Shown here: in pieces, positions 1-8,600 of the stretch
How positions within the stretch are numbered: position 1 is the first letter of the stretch
Layout: every line of letters starts with the position of its first letter
Origin: Marinobacterium rhizophilum DSM 18822
GTDB taxonomy: Bacteria; Pseudomonadota; Gammaproteobacteria; Pseudomonadales; Balneatricaceae
Direction: 5' to 3'
Assembly: GCF_000378045.1 (NCBI RefSeq)
Contig: NZ_KB899095.1
Location: forward strand, 79,873 to 143,872
DNA length: 64,000 nt
Notes under the pieces: generated by a model
What the model saw: the letters and a program-made list of their open reading frames with translations, nothing else
The model's database searches: none
Told to the model about the DNA's origin: nothing
Program-made: the position numbers and the translations under genes

Positions 1-129
1 CATGGCAGCTCCCGACTATTCCCTTCTGACCAGGACCTGCCCGAAGCCGACATCCAGCTGATCTACAATCCGCAGTCACGCTTCAGCGATGGCGAGCGGG
101 CCCAGATCGAGGCGCTGGCAACACTCTGA
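1..129 (+). CDS. 3' end of an unrecognised gene, truncated by the window edge
   Basis: The reading frame is open from the first base and ends at TGA 127-129. The last 42 residues run from HGSSRLFPSDQDLPEAD to GERAQIEALATL. I do not recognise the family. The frame is taken as real because a diverged copy directly downstream (166-294) keeps the same frame and stop, with several silent differences. The neighbouring aotP is convergent, so this is the end of a separate transcription unit. Nothing can be said of its start or length. Confidence 0.55.
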   Translation, partial: HGSSRLFPSDQDLPEADIQLIYNPQSRFSDGERAQIEALATL

Positions 130-294
130 TCACCAACCGATGCCCAAAACACCCGCCAGGATTGCCATGGCAGCTCCCGACTATTCCTATCTGACCAGGA
201 CCTGCCCGAAGCCGACATCCAGCTGGTCTATAATCCGCAGTCACGCTTCAGCGATGGCGAGCGGGCCCTAATCGAGGCGCTGGCCACACTCTGA
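130..294 (+). repeat. Tandem copy of the preceding gene's 3' end (tail copy A)
   Basis: Bases 166-294 repeat 1-129 at a period of 165 bp, with 7 mismatches in the 129 bp visible. Both copies end in the same TGA. The 36-bp linker 130-165 is unrelated to the copy. Codon changes are P to L, I to V, Q to L and two silent ones, so the copy looks like a diverged coding allele. The copy is open in the parent frame right after the first stop, but I see no in-frame ATG or GTG in the linker, unlike the other tail copies in this window. The left end cannot be defined because the window starts inside the first copy. Confidence 0.8.
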
Positions 295-414
295 GCAGTG
301 ATGGAGTGAACACGGGGGACGCTTCGCAGTGCTCCATGGCACCACAACAATGGCCGGGCGATCGCAGACTGGGCTTCAGTTCAATAACACCCCAACGACA
401 GCCCGGCAACGCCC

Positions 415-1218
415 TCAGAAGTTGCTGCTGAGGAACTGCCGAAAGCGCTCGGACTGCTGCTCTTTGAACAGCACCTGGGGCGCGCCCTCTTCCTCGACCC
501 GTCCCTGGTGCAGGAACATCACATGGGATGAAACCTCGCGGGCAAAGGCCATTTCATGGGTTACCACGATCATGGTGCGGCCCTCTTCGGCCAGCTTGCG
601 CATGACCAGCAGCACTTCGCCCACCAGTTCCGGATCCAGCGCCGAGGTCGGCTCGTCGAACAGCATCACATCGGGCTCCATGGTCAGCGCGCGGGCGATG
701 GCCGCGCGCTGCTGCTGGCCGCCGGACAGGTGCGCCGGGTAGTGCTGCATGCGCTCGTCGAGCCCGACCTTGTTGAGGTAGTAGCGGGCCCGTTCCTCGA
801 CCTCGGCCCTGGGCTGCTTCAGCACCCGCAACGGGCCAATCATGCAGTTCTCCAGCACCGTCATATGGGACCAGAGGTTGAACTGCTGAAACACCATGCC
901 CAGATGGGCACGGATCCGCTCCACCAGCTTCTCGTCCACCGGAACCGACTCGCCCTGGCGGTTTTTCTCGATATGCACCTGCTGGCCATGCACCAGCAGG
1001 TCGCCCGAGTCCGGCACTTCCAGCAGGTTGAGGCAGCGCAGAAAAGTACTCTTGCCCGAACCGCTGGAGCCGAGAATCGCGGTCACATCCTGCTGCCGGG
1101 CCGTCAGGGAAACGCCTTTGAGAACCTCGAACTGGCCGAAGGACTTGTGGATATCGCGGGCCACCAGGGGTATCTGATCCGTCTGAGGCCGGCCATTGTG
1201 CAAAACCTGAGTAGTCAT
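415..1218 (-). CDS. aotP: Arginine/basic amino acid ABC transporter ATP-binding protein
   Basis: The 267-residue product energises import of arginine or other basic amino acids through the AotQ/AotM permeases, at the cytoplasmic face of the inner membrane. It has the Walker A motif GSSGSGKST near residue 51, the signature LSGGQQQR, Walker [14 protein letters not shown] and the switch histidine in VVTHEM. The length fits the HisP/AotP/GlnQ family (about 250-260). It is the last gene of the minus-strand set aotJ-aotQ-aotM-aotP and starts 19 bp after the aotM stop. Naming it aot rather than his or art rests on the linked argR-like regulator, the arginine catabolic genes and the ArgR-like sites nearby. 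Confidence 0.88.
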   Translation of the reverse strand: MTTQVLHNGRPQTDQIPLVARDIHKSFGQFEVLKGVSLTARQQDVTAILGSSGSGKSTFLRCLNLLEVPDSGDLLVHGQQVHIEKNRQGESVPVDEKLVERIRAHLGMVFQQFNLWSHMTVLENCMIGPLRVLKQPRAEVEERARYYLNKVGLDERMQHYPAHLSGGQQQRAAIARALTMEPDVMLFDEPTSALDPELVGEVLLVMRKLAEEGRTMIVVTHEMAFAREVSSHVMFLHQGRVEEEGAPQVLFKEQQSERFRQFLSSNF

Positions 1219-1237
1219 AATTGTTGTTCCGAATCGG

Positions 1238-1966
1238 TTAGGTCGTCTGGCCCTTGGCCACGGATGCAGGTGCTGGCGCCACCCTCACCTGTCGGTACAG
1301 GTGCGGATTAATGCGTTTTTCCAGGTAGCGCCACAGGCGCACAATCAACATCGTGATCAGCAGATACAGCAGGGCTGCCCAGAGGTAGATAGAGAAATCG
1401 AATGTCTTGGCGAAAATAGCCCGGGTCTGGCCCATCAGATCAAACAGTGTCACCACGCTGGCAATGGCGCTGCCCTTGAGCAGCAGGATGACCTCGTTAC
1501 CCAGCGCCGGAAAAGCAATGCGATAGGCATGGGGCAGAATGATCAGCCGATAGCGCAACAGGGCCGACATGCCATAGGCCTTGGCGGCTTCCACTTCACC
1601 ACGGGGAACGCCAAGGATACCGCCGCGCAGCAGTTCCGCCTGATAGGCCACCGTATTGAGAATGAAAGTCAGCAAAGCACAGTAGAACGGGTCCCGGAAC
1701 AGCCCCCAAAGGCCCAGCGCCTGCAACTCGTGCCGATACTGGCCGGCACCGAAATAGACCAGGAACAACTGCGCCAGCATCGGCGTACCGCGAAAAAATG
1801 AGATGTAGATGCGTACCGGAACGGCCAGCCAGCGCCGCTGTGAACTGCGTGCGATTGCCATGGGCATGGCGATAATAGCGCCGAACAGTAGCGCCAGGCC
1901 GGACAGTTTCAGCGTCAGCCAGGCACCCGACAGTAGTGCCAGTCCGTATTCAGTGATGAGAGACAT
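1238..1966 (-). CDS. aotM: Basic amino acid ABC transporter permease, HisM/AotM type
   Basis: This inner-membrane permease subunit has 242 residues and begins [20 protein letters not shown]. Several hydrophobic helices and the EAA-loop motif [17 protein letters not shown], which contacts the ATPase, are visible. A longer frame extends upstream, but only through repeated tail DNA. The ATG at 1966 follows an AGGAGG and lies 2 bp after the stop of the last aotQ tail copy, so it is the natural start. Resemblance to HisM ([29 protein letters not shown]) favours the M subunit. Its translation is probably coupled to the preceding stop, which now belongs to a tail copy and not to the full aotQ gene. 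Confidence 0.85.
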   Translation of the reverse strand: MSLITEYGLALLSGAWLTLKLSGLALLFGAIIAMPMAIARSSQRRWLAVPVRIYISFFRGTPMLAQLFLVYFGAGQYRHELQALGLWGLFRDPFYCALLTFILNTVAYQAELLRGGILGVPRGEVEAAKAYGMSALLRYRLIILPHAYRIAFPALGNEVILLLKGSAIASVVTLFDLMGQTRAIFAKTFDFSIYLWAALLYLLITMLIVRLWRYLEKRINPHLYRQVRVAPAPASVAKGQTT

Positions 1967-1968
1967 GC

Positions 1969-2145
1969 TCAGGCCCTCCTGATGCCGCGATTGGCGCGGG
2001 TTTCCAGTTTGGAGAGCACAATCTCGGACAGAATGCTCAGTATCACGGCGTTGCTGGAGATACGCACAAGAGTTTGCGAACATGCAGGCAGAGCACCCGG
2101 CAGCCACCGTTGTCCATAGTGGGACAATGTTGCAAATGCAGGCAT
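1969..2145 (-). repeat. Second tail copy of aotQ, forming a 58-codon small ORF (copy B2)
   Basis: Bases 1969-2044 repeat the last 76 bp of aotQ (2325-2400) with one mismatch. They are joined to a 102-bp linker (2045-2146) that is not part of aotQ. Linker plus tail repeat the unit at 2147-2324, period 178 bp. On the minus strand an ATG at 2145, one base after the preceding TGA and 7 bases after an AGGAGG, opens a frame beginning MPAFATLSHYGQRWLPGA and ending with aotQ's own C-terminus (SKLETRANRGIRRA). The TGA lies 2 bp before the aotM start, so this copy preserves the native aotQ-aotM junction. The linker differs from its twin in one six-base patch (2081-2086). Confidence 0.85.
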
Positions 2146-2146
2146 G

Positions 2147-2323
2147 TCAGGCCCTCCTGATGCCGCGATTGGCACGGGTTTCCAGTTTGGAGAGCACAAT
2201 CTCGGACAGAATGCTCAGTATCACGGCGTTGCTGGAGATACGCACAAGAGTTTGTGGCGCTGCAGGCAGAGCACCCGGCAGCCACCGTTGTCCATAGTGG
2301 GACAATGTTGCAAATGCAGGCAT
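2147..2323 (-). repeat. First tail copy of aotQ, forming a 58-codon small ORF (copy B1)
   Basis: Bases 2147-2222 repeat the last 76 bp of aotQ without mismatch, and 2223-2324 is the linker. The minus-strand frame starts with ATG 2323, directly after TGA-C of the full gene. The gene's own 3' end supplies an AGGAGG seven bases upstream. The predicted product has about 34 new residues followed by the last 24 residues of AotQ. The linker contains an inverted repeat, TTGTCC and GGACAA with a 6-base spacer (2288-2305). No known family is recognised in the linker-encoded part. Confidence 0.85.
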
Positions 2324-2324
2324 G

Positions 2325-3038
2325 TCAGGCCCTCCTGATGCCGCGATTGGCACGGGTTTCCAGTTTGGAGAGCACAATCTCGGACAGAATGCTCAGTATC
2401 CAGTAGGCCGCACAGGCCAGCAGAAAGAACGTAAAGGGCTTCTTGGTCGCCCCGACCGCAATGTTGGTCATGCGCAGCAGGTCGTTCAGGGCAATGATCG
2501 ACACCAGCGCCGTATCCTTGATCAGGTTGACCCAGAGATTGCCAAGACCGGGCAAGGCAAAGCGCCAGATCTGCGGCAACGTGATAAAGCGGAACAGATC
2601 CAGACGGTTCAGGCCAACGGCCATACCGGCTTCGATTTGCCCGGGATGCAGTGCCTGAAAAGCGCCCCGCAGCACCTCGCCGGAAAAGGCACCGAACACA
2701 ACGCTCAGGGCCACCACACCGGCGACGAAAGGACTCAGCTCAACAAAACCGGCATCCGGATCAAGCCAGCGCCAGGCCGCATTGAGCAGGATGGCAACGC
2801 CGTTGTAGACCAGGAACAGCGTCAGCAGCTCCGGGATACCCCGTGCCGCCGTGGTATAGGCGCGTCCAAAACGGCGCAGCCACGGATTCTTTGACAGGGA
2901 AGCACCGGCCACGGCAAAGCCGATGAGAAGGCCCAGTGGCAGGGTCATCACGGCCAGCTTCACGGTTACCCACAGGCCGGACAACAATTCGTCGCCCCAG
3001 CCATCGGCACCGAAGCCAAATAAAGCGAGATCAATCAT
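2325..3038 (-). CDS. aotQ: Basic amino acid ABC transporter permease, HisQ/AotQ type
   Basis: The 237-residue inner-membrane permease pairs with AotM. It begins MIDLALFGFGADGWGDELLS and carries the family segments TTAARGIPELLTLFLVYNG and the EAA loop EAGMAVGLNRLDLFRFITLP. The start at 3038 follows GGAGAG at normal spacing; an upstream extension to 3095 has no ribosome-binding site and no family likeness. The gene appears complete, ending NRGIRRA. Its last 76 bp recur twice downstream (tail copies B1 and B2), which separates it from aotM by about 360 bp. Which of the three tails is ancestral cannot be told from the protein, but only the most distal one sits in a normal operon junction. Confidence 0.86.
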   Translation of the reverse strand: MIDLALFGFGADGWGDELLSGLWVTVKLAVMTLPLGLLIGFAVAGASLSKNPWLRRFGRAYTTAARGIPELLTLFLVYNGVAILLNAAWRWLDPDAGFVELSPFVAGVVALSVVFGAFSGEVLRGAFQALHPGQIEAGMAVGLNRLDLFRFITLPQIWRFALPGLGNLWVNLIKDTALVSIIALNDLLRMTNIAVGATKKPFTFFLLACAAYWILSILSEIVLSKLETRANRGIRRA

Positions 3039-3140
3039 AGGGACTCTCCGGGCGAGTTCGCCACGAGGGCTCAGACCAGCGCAGGGATCGGGCACCAGAC
3101 CGGTGGTGCCGATACTCGGCAGTGATCCGTGGTATGCGTT

Positions 3141-3180
3141 GCCAGGCGTCTGAGCAGGTTCGATGCTCAGACCGCCTGGC
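3141..3180 (-). terminator. Strong hairpin between aotJ and aotQ
   Basis: An inverted repeat pairs GCCAGGCGTCTGAGC with GCTCAGACCGCCTGGC, with one bulged base and a loop of about 9. It lies just after the aotJ stop and has no T-run. In amino acid importers such a structure often lowers read-through or protects the upstream mRNA, giving more binding protein than permease. That role is inferred here. Confidence 0.6.
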
Positions 3181-3189
3181 GTACAGGGG

Positions 3190-3975
3190 CTACTTCATGT
3201 CGTAGATATTGATCGGAAAGTACTTGGCATTGATCGCCTGGTAGGTGCCATCGGCAACGATGGCCGCCAGGGCTTCATTGAGTTTCTGGCGCAGCTCCTG
3301 GTCTTCCTGGCGTAGCGCCATACCGGTGCCTTCACCGGCATATTTGGGATCCATGATGGGTTCACCCACCAGTTTGCAGCACTTGCCATCTTCACTGTTG
3401 GTCACCCAGTCCAGCATTGGCAGCAGGTCGCTGACCTGAAGATCCAGCCGGCCACTGACCAGGTCGAGATTCACTTCATCCTGGCTGCGGTACAGGCGTA
3501 CGTCGGACTCGGGAAAGTTGGCCTGCAGGTATTCGGCCTGAGTCGAGGCACTCAGGGCACCAATGCTCAGGTCTTCCAGCGCTTCGGGGCTCAGATCAGT
3601 GATGGTACTGTCGGCGGGGCCGGCGAAGGTCAGCGCCGCCCTGTAGTACGGCTCGGTGAAAGCGACCTGCTGCTTGCGTTCTTCGGTAATGGACATCGAG
3701 GCCAGGATGACATCGTATTTACCGGACAGCAGCGCGGGAATCATGCCGTCCCAATCCTGGGCGACGAAGGTACAGTCAGCTTCCATCTTGGCGCACAAAG
3801 CCTGGCCGATCTCGATATCGAAGCCCACCAGCTCACCGCTGGCATTGAAAAAGTTAAACGGAGGATAGGCACCTTCGCTACCGATGCGCACCGACGTCCA
3901 GTCTTTGGCCCACACCGGGCTTGCCATCAGGCCGACAAGCGCCAAGGCGCCACAGAGCAATTTGGAAAACTTCAT
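3190..3975 (-). CDS. aotJ: Periplasmic arginine/basic amino acid binding protein
   Basis: The 261-residue solute-binding protein of the HisJ/ArtJ/AotJ family delivers basic amino acids to AotQMP. The N-terminus MKFSKLLCGALALVGLMASPVWA is a Sec signal peptide with a likely cut after AWA-like VWA. The mature part has the family segments GSEGAYPPFNFFN, GFDIEIGQALCAKM, DWDGMIPALLSGKYD and SITEERKQQV. It is the first gene of the transporter set, has ArgR-like half-sites about 120-155 bp upstream and is followed by a strong hairpin. Exact substrate (arginine, ornithine, histidine) cannot be read from sequence; arginine is inferred from the linked catabolic genes. Confidence 0.88.
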   Translation of the reverse strand: MKFSKLLCGALALVGLMASPVWAKDWTSVRIGSEGAYPPFNFFNASGELVGFDIEIGQALCAKMEADCTFVAQDWDGMIPALLSGKYDVILASMSITEERKQQVAFTEPYYRAALTFAGPADSTITDLSPEALEDLSIGALSASTQAEYLQANFPESDVRLYRSQDEVNLDLVSGRLDLQVSDLLPMLDWVTNSEDGKCCKLVGEPIMDPKYAGEGTGMALRQEDQELRQKLNEALAAIVADGTYQAINAKYFPINIYDMK

Positions 3976-4093
3976 CGAATGATCCTATGTTTATTCTAAT
4001 GGGAGCCGTCAGGCCGGCAGTGATCTTCACCAGGCAGCGGTACGCCGCTGATACCCGAGTAAAAACACGTTATCAGAATATCCCCCAGCACTT

Positions 4094-4130
4094 TTTCACC
4101 CAGTGGACATCGTTTTTAGCTGTTGCGACT
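4094..4130 (-). promoter_or_regulatory. ArgR-like operator upstream of aotJ
   Basis: Two minus-strand half-sites fit the Pseudomonas ArgR pattern TGTCGC-N8-AA: AGTCGC-N8-AA at 4130-4115 and TGTCCA-CTGGGTGA-AA at 4109-4094. Their starts are 21 bp apart, two helical turns, as expected for a direct-repeat AraC-family site. The eight-base spacer CTGGGTGA is identical to that of a half-site upstream of gdhB. I could not place a convincing -35/-10 pair downstream. Confidence 0.6.
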
Positions 4131-4454
4131 GCCCTATTAAAAAGCGTGGTTTTAGTGCACAAACGCCCTAAAATGTGGCGCCAACTGCGCCTATTTTGCA
4201 GCCATTATGTAGCACCAGGAATGCCAGCCACCCCGTTTTGGGGCGCTGCTGCGACAAGCGCCACGCACCCATTTTCACAATGCACATGAAGCTAAGCTTC
4301 AGGCGAAGCTGTTGTAGATGAGGGATATGCCGACGCAGGGGTGACGGGGAAAATGAAGCGCCCGCCAGATACGGCCAGACAGCAGGCATGACGCAAGCGA
4401 ATACTTGCACGAGCCGACACCCAATAAGACCAGGGGTCGCAGAATCCGGAAGCC
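4131..4454. other. Intergenic region between argR and the aotJ operator
   Basis: No gene is supported here. At 4289-4316 there are overlapping inverted repeats (GAAGCTAAGCTTC, then AGCTTCAGGCGAAGCT) that could fold at the end of argR. There is no clear T-run, so terminator function is doubtful. No copy of the argR 3' end is visible downstream of it, in contrast to aotQ. Confidence 0.4.
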
Positions 4455-5498
4455 TCAGCGCTCGAACGAGCGGCCAAAACTGGACTGCAGCTCGGGCGAT
4501 CCGGCCGCGGGGCGGGCATTGCGTCTTTCCTGACGCGGCGTCAGGCCAAAATGGTTGCGGTAGGCCGTGCTGAAATAGGATGCACTGGAAAAGCCGCACA
4601 TCAGGCCGACCTGCAGGATGGGCTTGTCATCCGTACGCAACAGCACTCGGGCACGGTCCAGGCGCAGCTCAAGATAGTACTGCGATGGTACCTGCTGCAG
4701 ATTTTGCTTAAACAGGCGCTCCAGATGGCGCCGCGATACACCCACGTGATGGGCCAGATCATCGGTACTCAGCGGCTCTTCGATGTTGGCCTCCATCAGC
4801 GTGACCGCCTCGATAAGATTCGGCTGCTGGGTTCCCAGGCGCACTTTAAGCGGCACCCGCTGAACTTCATCGCTGAGTCGAATGCGTTCGCAGACGAACT
4901 GCTCCGAGATCGAGGAGGCCAGGTCTATGCCGTGTTCGCGCCCGATGAGGAACAGCAGCATATCCATGGAAGCGGTACCGCCGCTGCAGGTATAGCGGTC
5001 GCGATCGGTCTCGAACAGGTTGCCGGTCGCCTCGACCCGGGGAAAGGCTTCGCGCAGCGTGGCAATATCCAGCCAGTGAATGGTGGCGCGGTATCCGTCC
5101 AGCAAACCGGCGCGGGCCAGCAGATAGCTACCGGTGCCAATGCCACCGAGACTCGAGACCGAGCGGGACTGGCGTCTGAGCCAGGCGATCAGTTTTTCGT
5201 GGCCACTGTGCAGCACCGGCGTCGGACCACAGACAAAGAGTGCATCCAGCTGCTGCACCTGATCCGGCTGGCAATCCACCCGGACCTCAACCCCGCAGCT
5301 GCTGCGCACCAAATCAGTACCGCTGCCGACGAGCACAACCTCATACAGCATGTCGCCCGCCAGACTGTTGGCCGTACGCAATGCCTCCACGGCACAGGAA
5401 AACGCGGTCAGCGAGAACTCCGGCACCAGGACAAAGCCGTAACGTTGCGTGCGATTTTTGTGTTCTGCGTTCTTCAATGTCTGTGACCGGCGCCACAA
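4455..5498 (-). CDS. argR: AraC/GlxA-family regulator, likely the arginine regulator ArgR
   Basis: The product (up to 347 residues) has an N-terminal DJ-1/PfpI-like domain (about residues 20-190) and a C-terminal AraC-type DNA-binding domain with two helix-turn-helix units (STDDLAHHVGVSRRHLERLF; QVGLMCGFSSASYFSTAYRNHFG). ArgR of Pseudomonas has this layout; it activates arginine uptake and catabolism. The gene lies between aotJ and divergent gdhB, both preceded by sites like the ArgR consensus. The annotated start is TTG at 5498; later TTG codons are also possible, so the N-terminus is uncertain. In P. aeruginosa argR ends the aot operon; here it precedes aotJ, same strand, with a 480-bp gap. 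Other GlxA-type regulators cannot be excluded on sequence alone. Confidence 0.75.
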   Translation of the reverse strand: MWRRSQTLKNAEHKNRTQRYGFVLVPEFSLTAFSCAVEALRTANSLAGDMLYEVVLVGSGTDLVRSSCGVEVRVDCQPDQVQQLDALFVCGPTPVLHSGHEKLIAWLRRQSRSVSSLGGIGTGSYLLARAGLLDGYRATIHWLDIATLREAFPRVEATGNLFETDRDRYTCSGGTASMDMLLFLIGREHGIDLASSISEQFVCERIRLSDEVQRVPLKVRLGTQQPNLIEAVTLMEANIEEPLSTDDLAHHVGVSRRHLERLFKQNLQQVPSQYYLELRLDRARVLLRTDDKPILQVGLMCGFSSASYFSTAYRNHFGLTPRQERRNARPAAGSPELQSSFGRSFER

Positions 5499-5570
5499 GG
5501 CGGCTGCTGTAAGAATAGTTGGCGCATCTTAACCCTCAACCCGGCGAAAAGCGTCGCTATCCCGCCGGGA

Positions 5571-5645
5571 TGGCAGCTGGGTGAAAATCAGCGTCGCCTG
5601 AGCAAAACTCCACACCTGTCAGCCCGGGAAGCGTTCCATGATAAT
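5571..5645 (+). promoter_or_regulatory. ArgR-like sites and promoter of gdhB
   Basis: Half-sites are TGGCAG-CTGGGTGA-AA (5571-5586) and CGTCGC-CTGAGCAA-AA (5592-5607), 21 bp apart. Ten bases on comes a -35-like TGTCAG (5617-5622), then 17 bp, then a -10-like GATAAT (5640-5645). The second half-site, -35 and -10 recur with identical spacing upstream of the M20-aru genes (11937-11990). The layout, with the activator site abutting the -35, suits activation by ArgR. Binding is inferred. Confidence 0.65.
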
Positions 5646-5688
5646 GATTTCACTCCCCTTCCGCTGATAATAAGAAGCCGATATCACG

Positions 5689-8600
5689 ATGGAAACGTTG
5701 CCGCTCGTCAAACCCAGCCAGCCAGCCCTGAACGTGCTCGACCTGATTGCCAGCCGGCATGACGCTCAGCAGGCCCAGCAGTTACAGACCCTGCAAAGGC
5801 TCTTTTTTCAATCGCAGCGCCGGGACACCGCGCTGGCGCCACAGGCGTTGTACGGCGCCCTGATGTCCGTATGGCAACGCCTGCAGCAACATGACCGCGG
5901 CACGATAGACGTCGCCGTCTATCACCCGGATCCCGCCCGGGACGGCTGGCACAGCGAACACAGCATTATCGAAATCCTGATGGACGACATGCCCTTTATC
6001 GTTGCCAGCAGCATCACCGAGCTGGCGCGTCTGGGTATCGGCATTCACCAGCAAGCCTATCCCGTGCTGCACCTGCGCCGCGATAGCACCGGCCACCTGG
6101 TTGAATTCTGCAGCGACGCCAGTGAGGGTGCAGGCACCGAAACCCTGGTGCGTTTCGAGATCGATCATCAGCCCGACAACAGCGCCCTCGATTCGATCCG
6201 CCACGCACTGCTGCGAGTCCTCGAGGACGTGCGCTGCACGGTAGCCGACTGGCAGCCCATGCTGGCCCGGCTCGAAGCCGCCGCCAGCGCGTGCGAACAG
6301 GCGGCGCAGCCGGATCTGGAAACAGTCGAGTTTCTGCGCTGGCTCGCCGACGAGAATTTTCTGCTGGTCGGCTTTCGCTACTACGACGTCGAGCAGGGCG
6401 AGAACGAATGCTACCAGTTGCGTTACCGCGACGGCTCGGGCCTGGGCAGCTTCCGCGATCCGGTTTCAGAATCGCAGCACCTGATCCGGCTCGACCGCTA
6501 CCTGAGCGAGCTGCTGGAGTCGCCACAGCGTCTGGTGCTGACCAAGTCGACCACCCGCTCCACCGTGCAGCAGGGTGCGCATCTGGATTATGTCGGCGTC
6601 AAGAACACCGACGCCAGCGGCAAGGTCATTGGCGAGTGGCGCTTCTTTGGCCTTTATGCCAGCAAAGCCTATGACACGCCGGTGACCCAGATTCCGCTGA
6701 TCCGCCAGCATGTCAGCCGCCTGCTGCAGTCCTGTGGACTGCCCACCGACACCCACAGCTACAAGGCGTTGCGCCATATCGTATTCAACTATCCGCGCGA
6801 CGAGATGCTGCAGGCCAGCTATGCCCAGTTGCAGGAGACGGTCACCGGCATGCTGGATTGTGTCGAACGCCGCCGTCTCGGGCTTTTTCTGCGCCCCGAC
6901 ACCCATGGCCGTTTCATTACTGTGCTGCTGCTCGTGCCCCGCGACCAGTACCATACCGGCCTGCGCAAGCGGGTGCAGGACATCCTGCTGCGCGCATTCA
7001 ACGGAAACAGTGCCGAATTCAGCGTGCGCCTGAGTGAACAGCCGCTGGCCCTGATCGAATTCAGTATTCATTGCGACCACGCCCGGCAGGTCGTCTGCGA
7101 TGCGCAGCAACTGGAGCAGCAGATCCGCGATGCGATGGAAACCTGGTACGACAAGCTGCATCGGGCGCTGTCAGACCAGTTTAACGATTCTGAAGCCCGC
7201 CGCCTGTTCGAGCGCTTCGCGCATCGCTTTCCGGCGGCTTACCGTGACGATACCCAGCCCAAGTCCGCGGTGACCGACATACGTCAGCTGGACCGTCTGG
7301 ACAGAACACTGGCCACCCAGCTGTACCAGCCCAAGCCTGGCAGCCTGCGTTTCAAGGTGCTGGGCCGGGGCCGCGATATCACCCTGTCCGACGTGCTGCC
7401 CATCCTCGAACATCTCGGCGTGCGCGTCTGCAGTGCGACCCCCTACCAGCTGGCCGCCGGCATCACCCAGGCCGACGACGAGGCCTGCTGGATCATCGAC
7501 TTCCACCTCGCCTGCGACAGCGGGCTGGACCTGACACCGCAGGCCCTGCGCACCCAGTTCGAGCAGACGTTCAGCCGCACCTACTACGGCGAGCTGGAGG
7601 ACGACCGCTTCCATCAACTGATCCTGGGCGCCGGTCTCGACTATCGTCAGGTCATGCTGCTGCGGGCGATCGGCAAGTACCTGCAGCAGCTCGGCGTCCC
7701 CTTCAGTCAGCACTACATCGAGCAGGCGCTGTTCCGCAATCCTCAGCTCTGCCGGCTGCTGGGCGACCTCTTTGCCGCACGCTTTTCCCCCGACGCCAGC
7801 GCCGGGCGCGAGACACGCCAGCAGAGCCTGATCGAGCACATCAACAGCGCCCTGGAAGCGGTGGAGAACCTCGACGAAGACCGCATTCTGCGCCACTACC
7901 TGGGCGTGATCAGTGCCATGCTGCGCACCAATTACTACCAGAACGACGCGATACGCCACGTCGGCGGCGCGAAAGGCTATCTGTCATTCAAGCTCAATAC
8001 CCGCGCCTTACCCTTCGCCCCCGAGCCTCGGCCGGCGTTTGAGATTTTTGTCTATGCGCCCTGGGTCGAGGGCGTACACCTGCGAGCAGGCGCCATCGCC
8101 CGCGGCGGTCTGCGCTGGTCCGACCGGCGCGAGGACTTTCGCACCGAGGTGCTGGGCCTGGTGAAAGCCCAGATGGTGAAGAACTCGGTGATCGTGCCGG
8201 TCGGCGCCAAGGGCGGCTTCGTGCCCAAGCAGCTGCCCGACGGCGGCGATCGCAATGCGGTTCAGGCGGAGGTGATCCGCTGCTACGAAACCTTTATTCG
8301 CGGCCTGCTCGACATCACCGATAACCGCGTCGACGATGACATCGTCTCGCCGGCCAACGTGGTTTGCCACGATGGTCCCGATCCCTACCTGGTGGTCGCG
8401 GCCGACAAGGGTACCGCCACCTTCTCGGACATCGCCAACCGCATCAGCGCCGAATACGGTTTCTGGCTCGGCGATGCGTTCGCCTCCGGCGGCAGCAACG
8501 GCTACGACCACAAGAAGATGGGCATCACCGCCCGGGGTGCCTGGGAGTCGGTCAAACGGCTGTTCCGCGAACAGAACCGCAACTGCCAGTCGGACGATTT

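Noticed and set aside
1969-2400. Assembly error as the source of the tail copies
   Set aside because: Copies at most loci differ by several mainly silent substitutions and have distinct linkers, which a simple collapse or misjoin would not produce. It cannot be fully excluded for aotQ, where copies are nearly identical.
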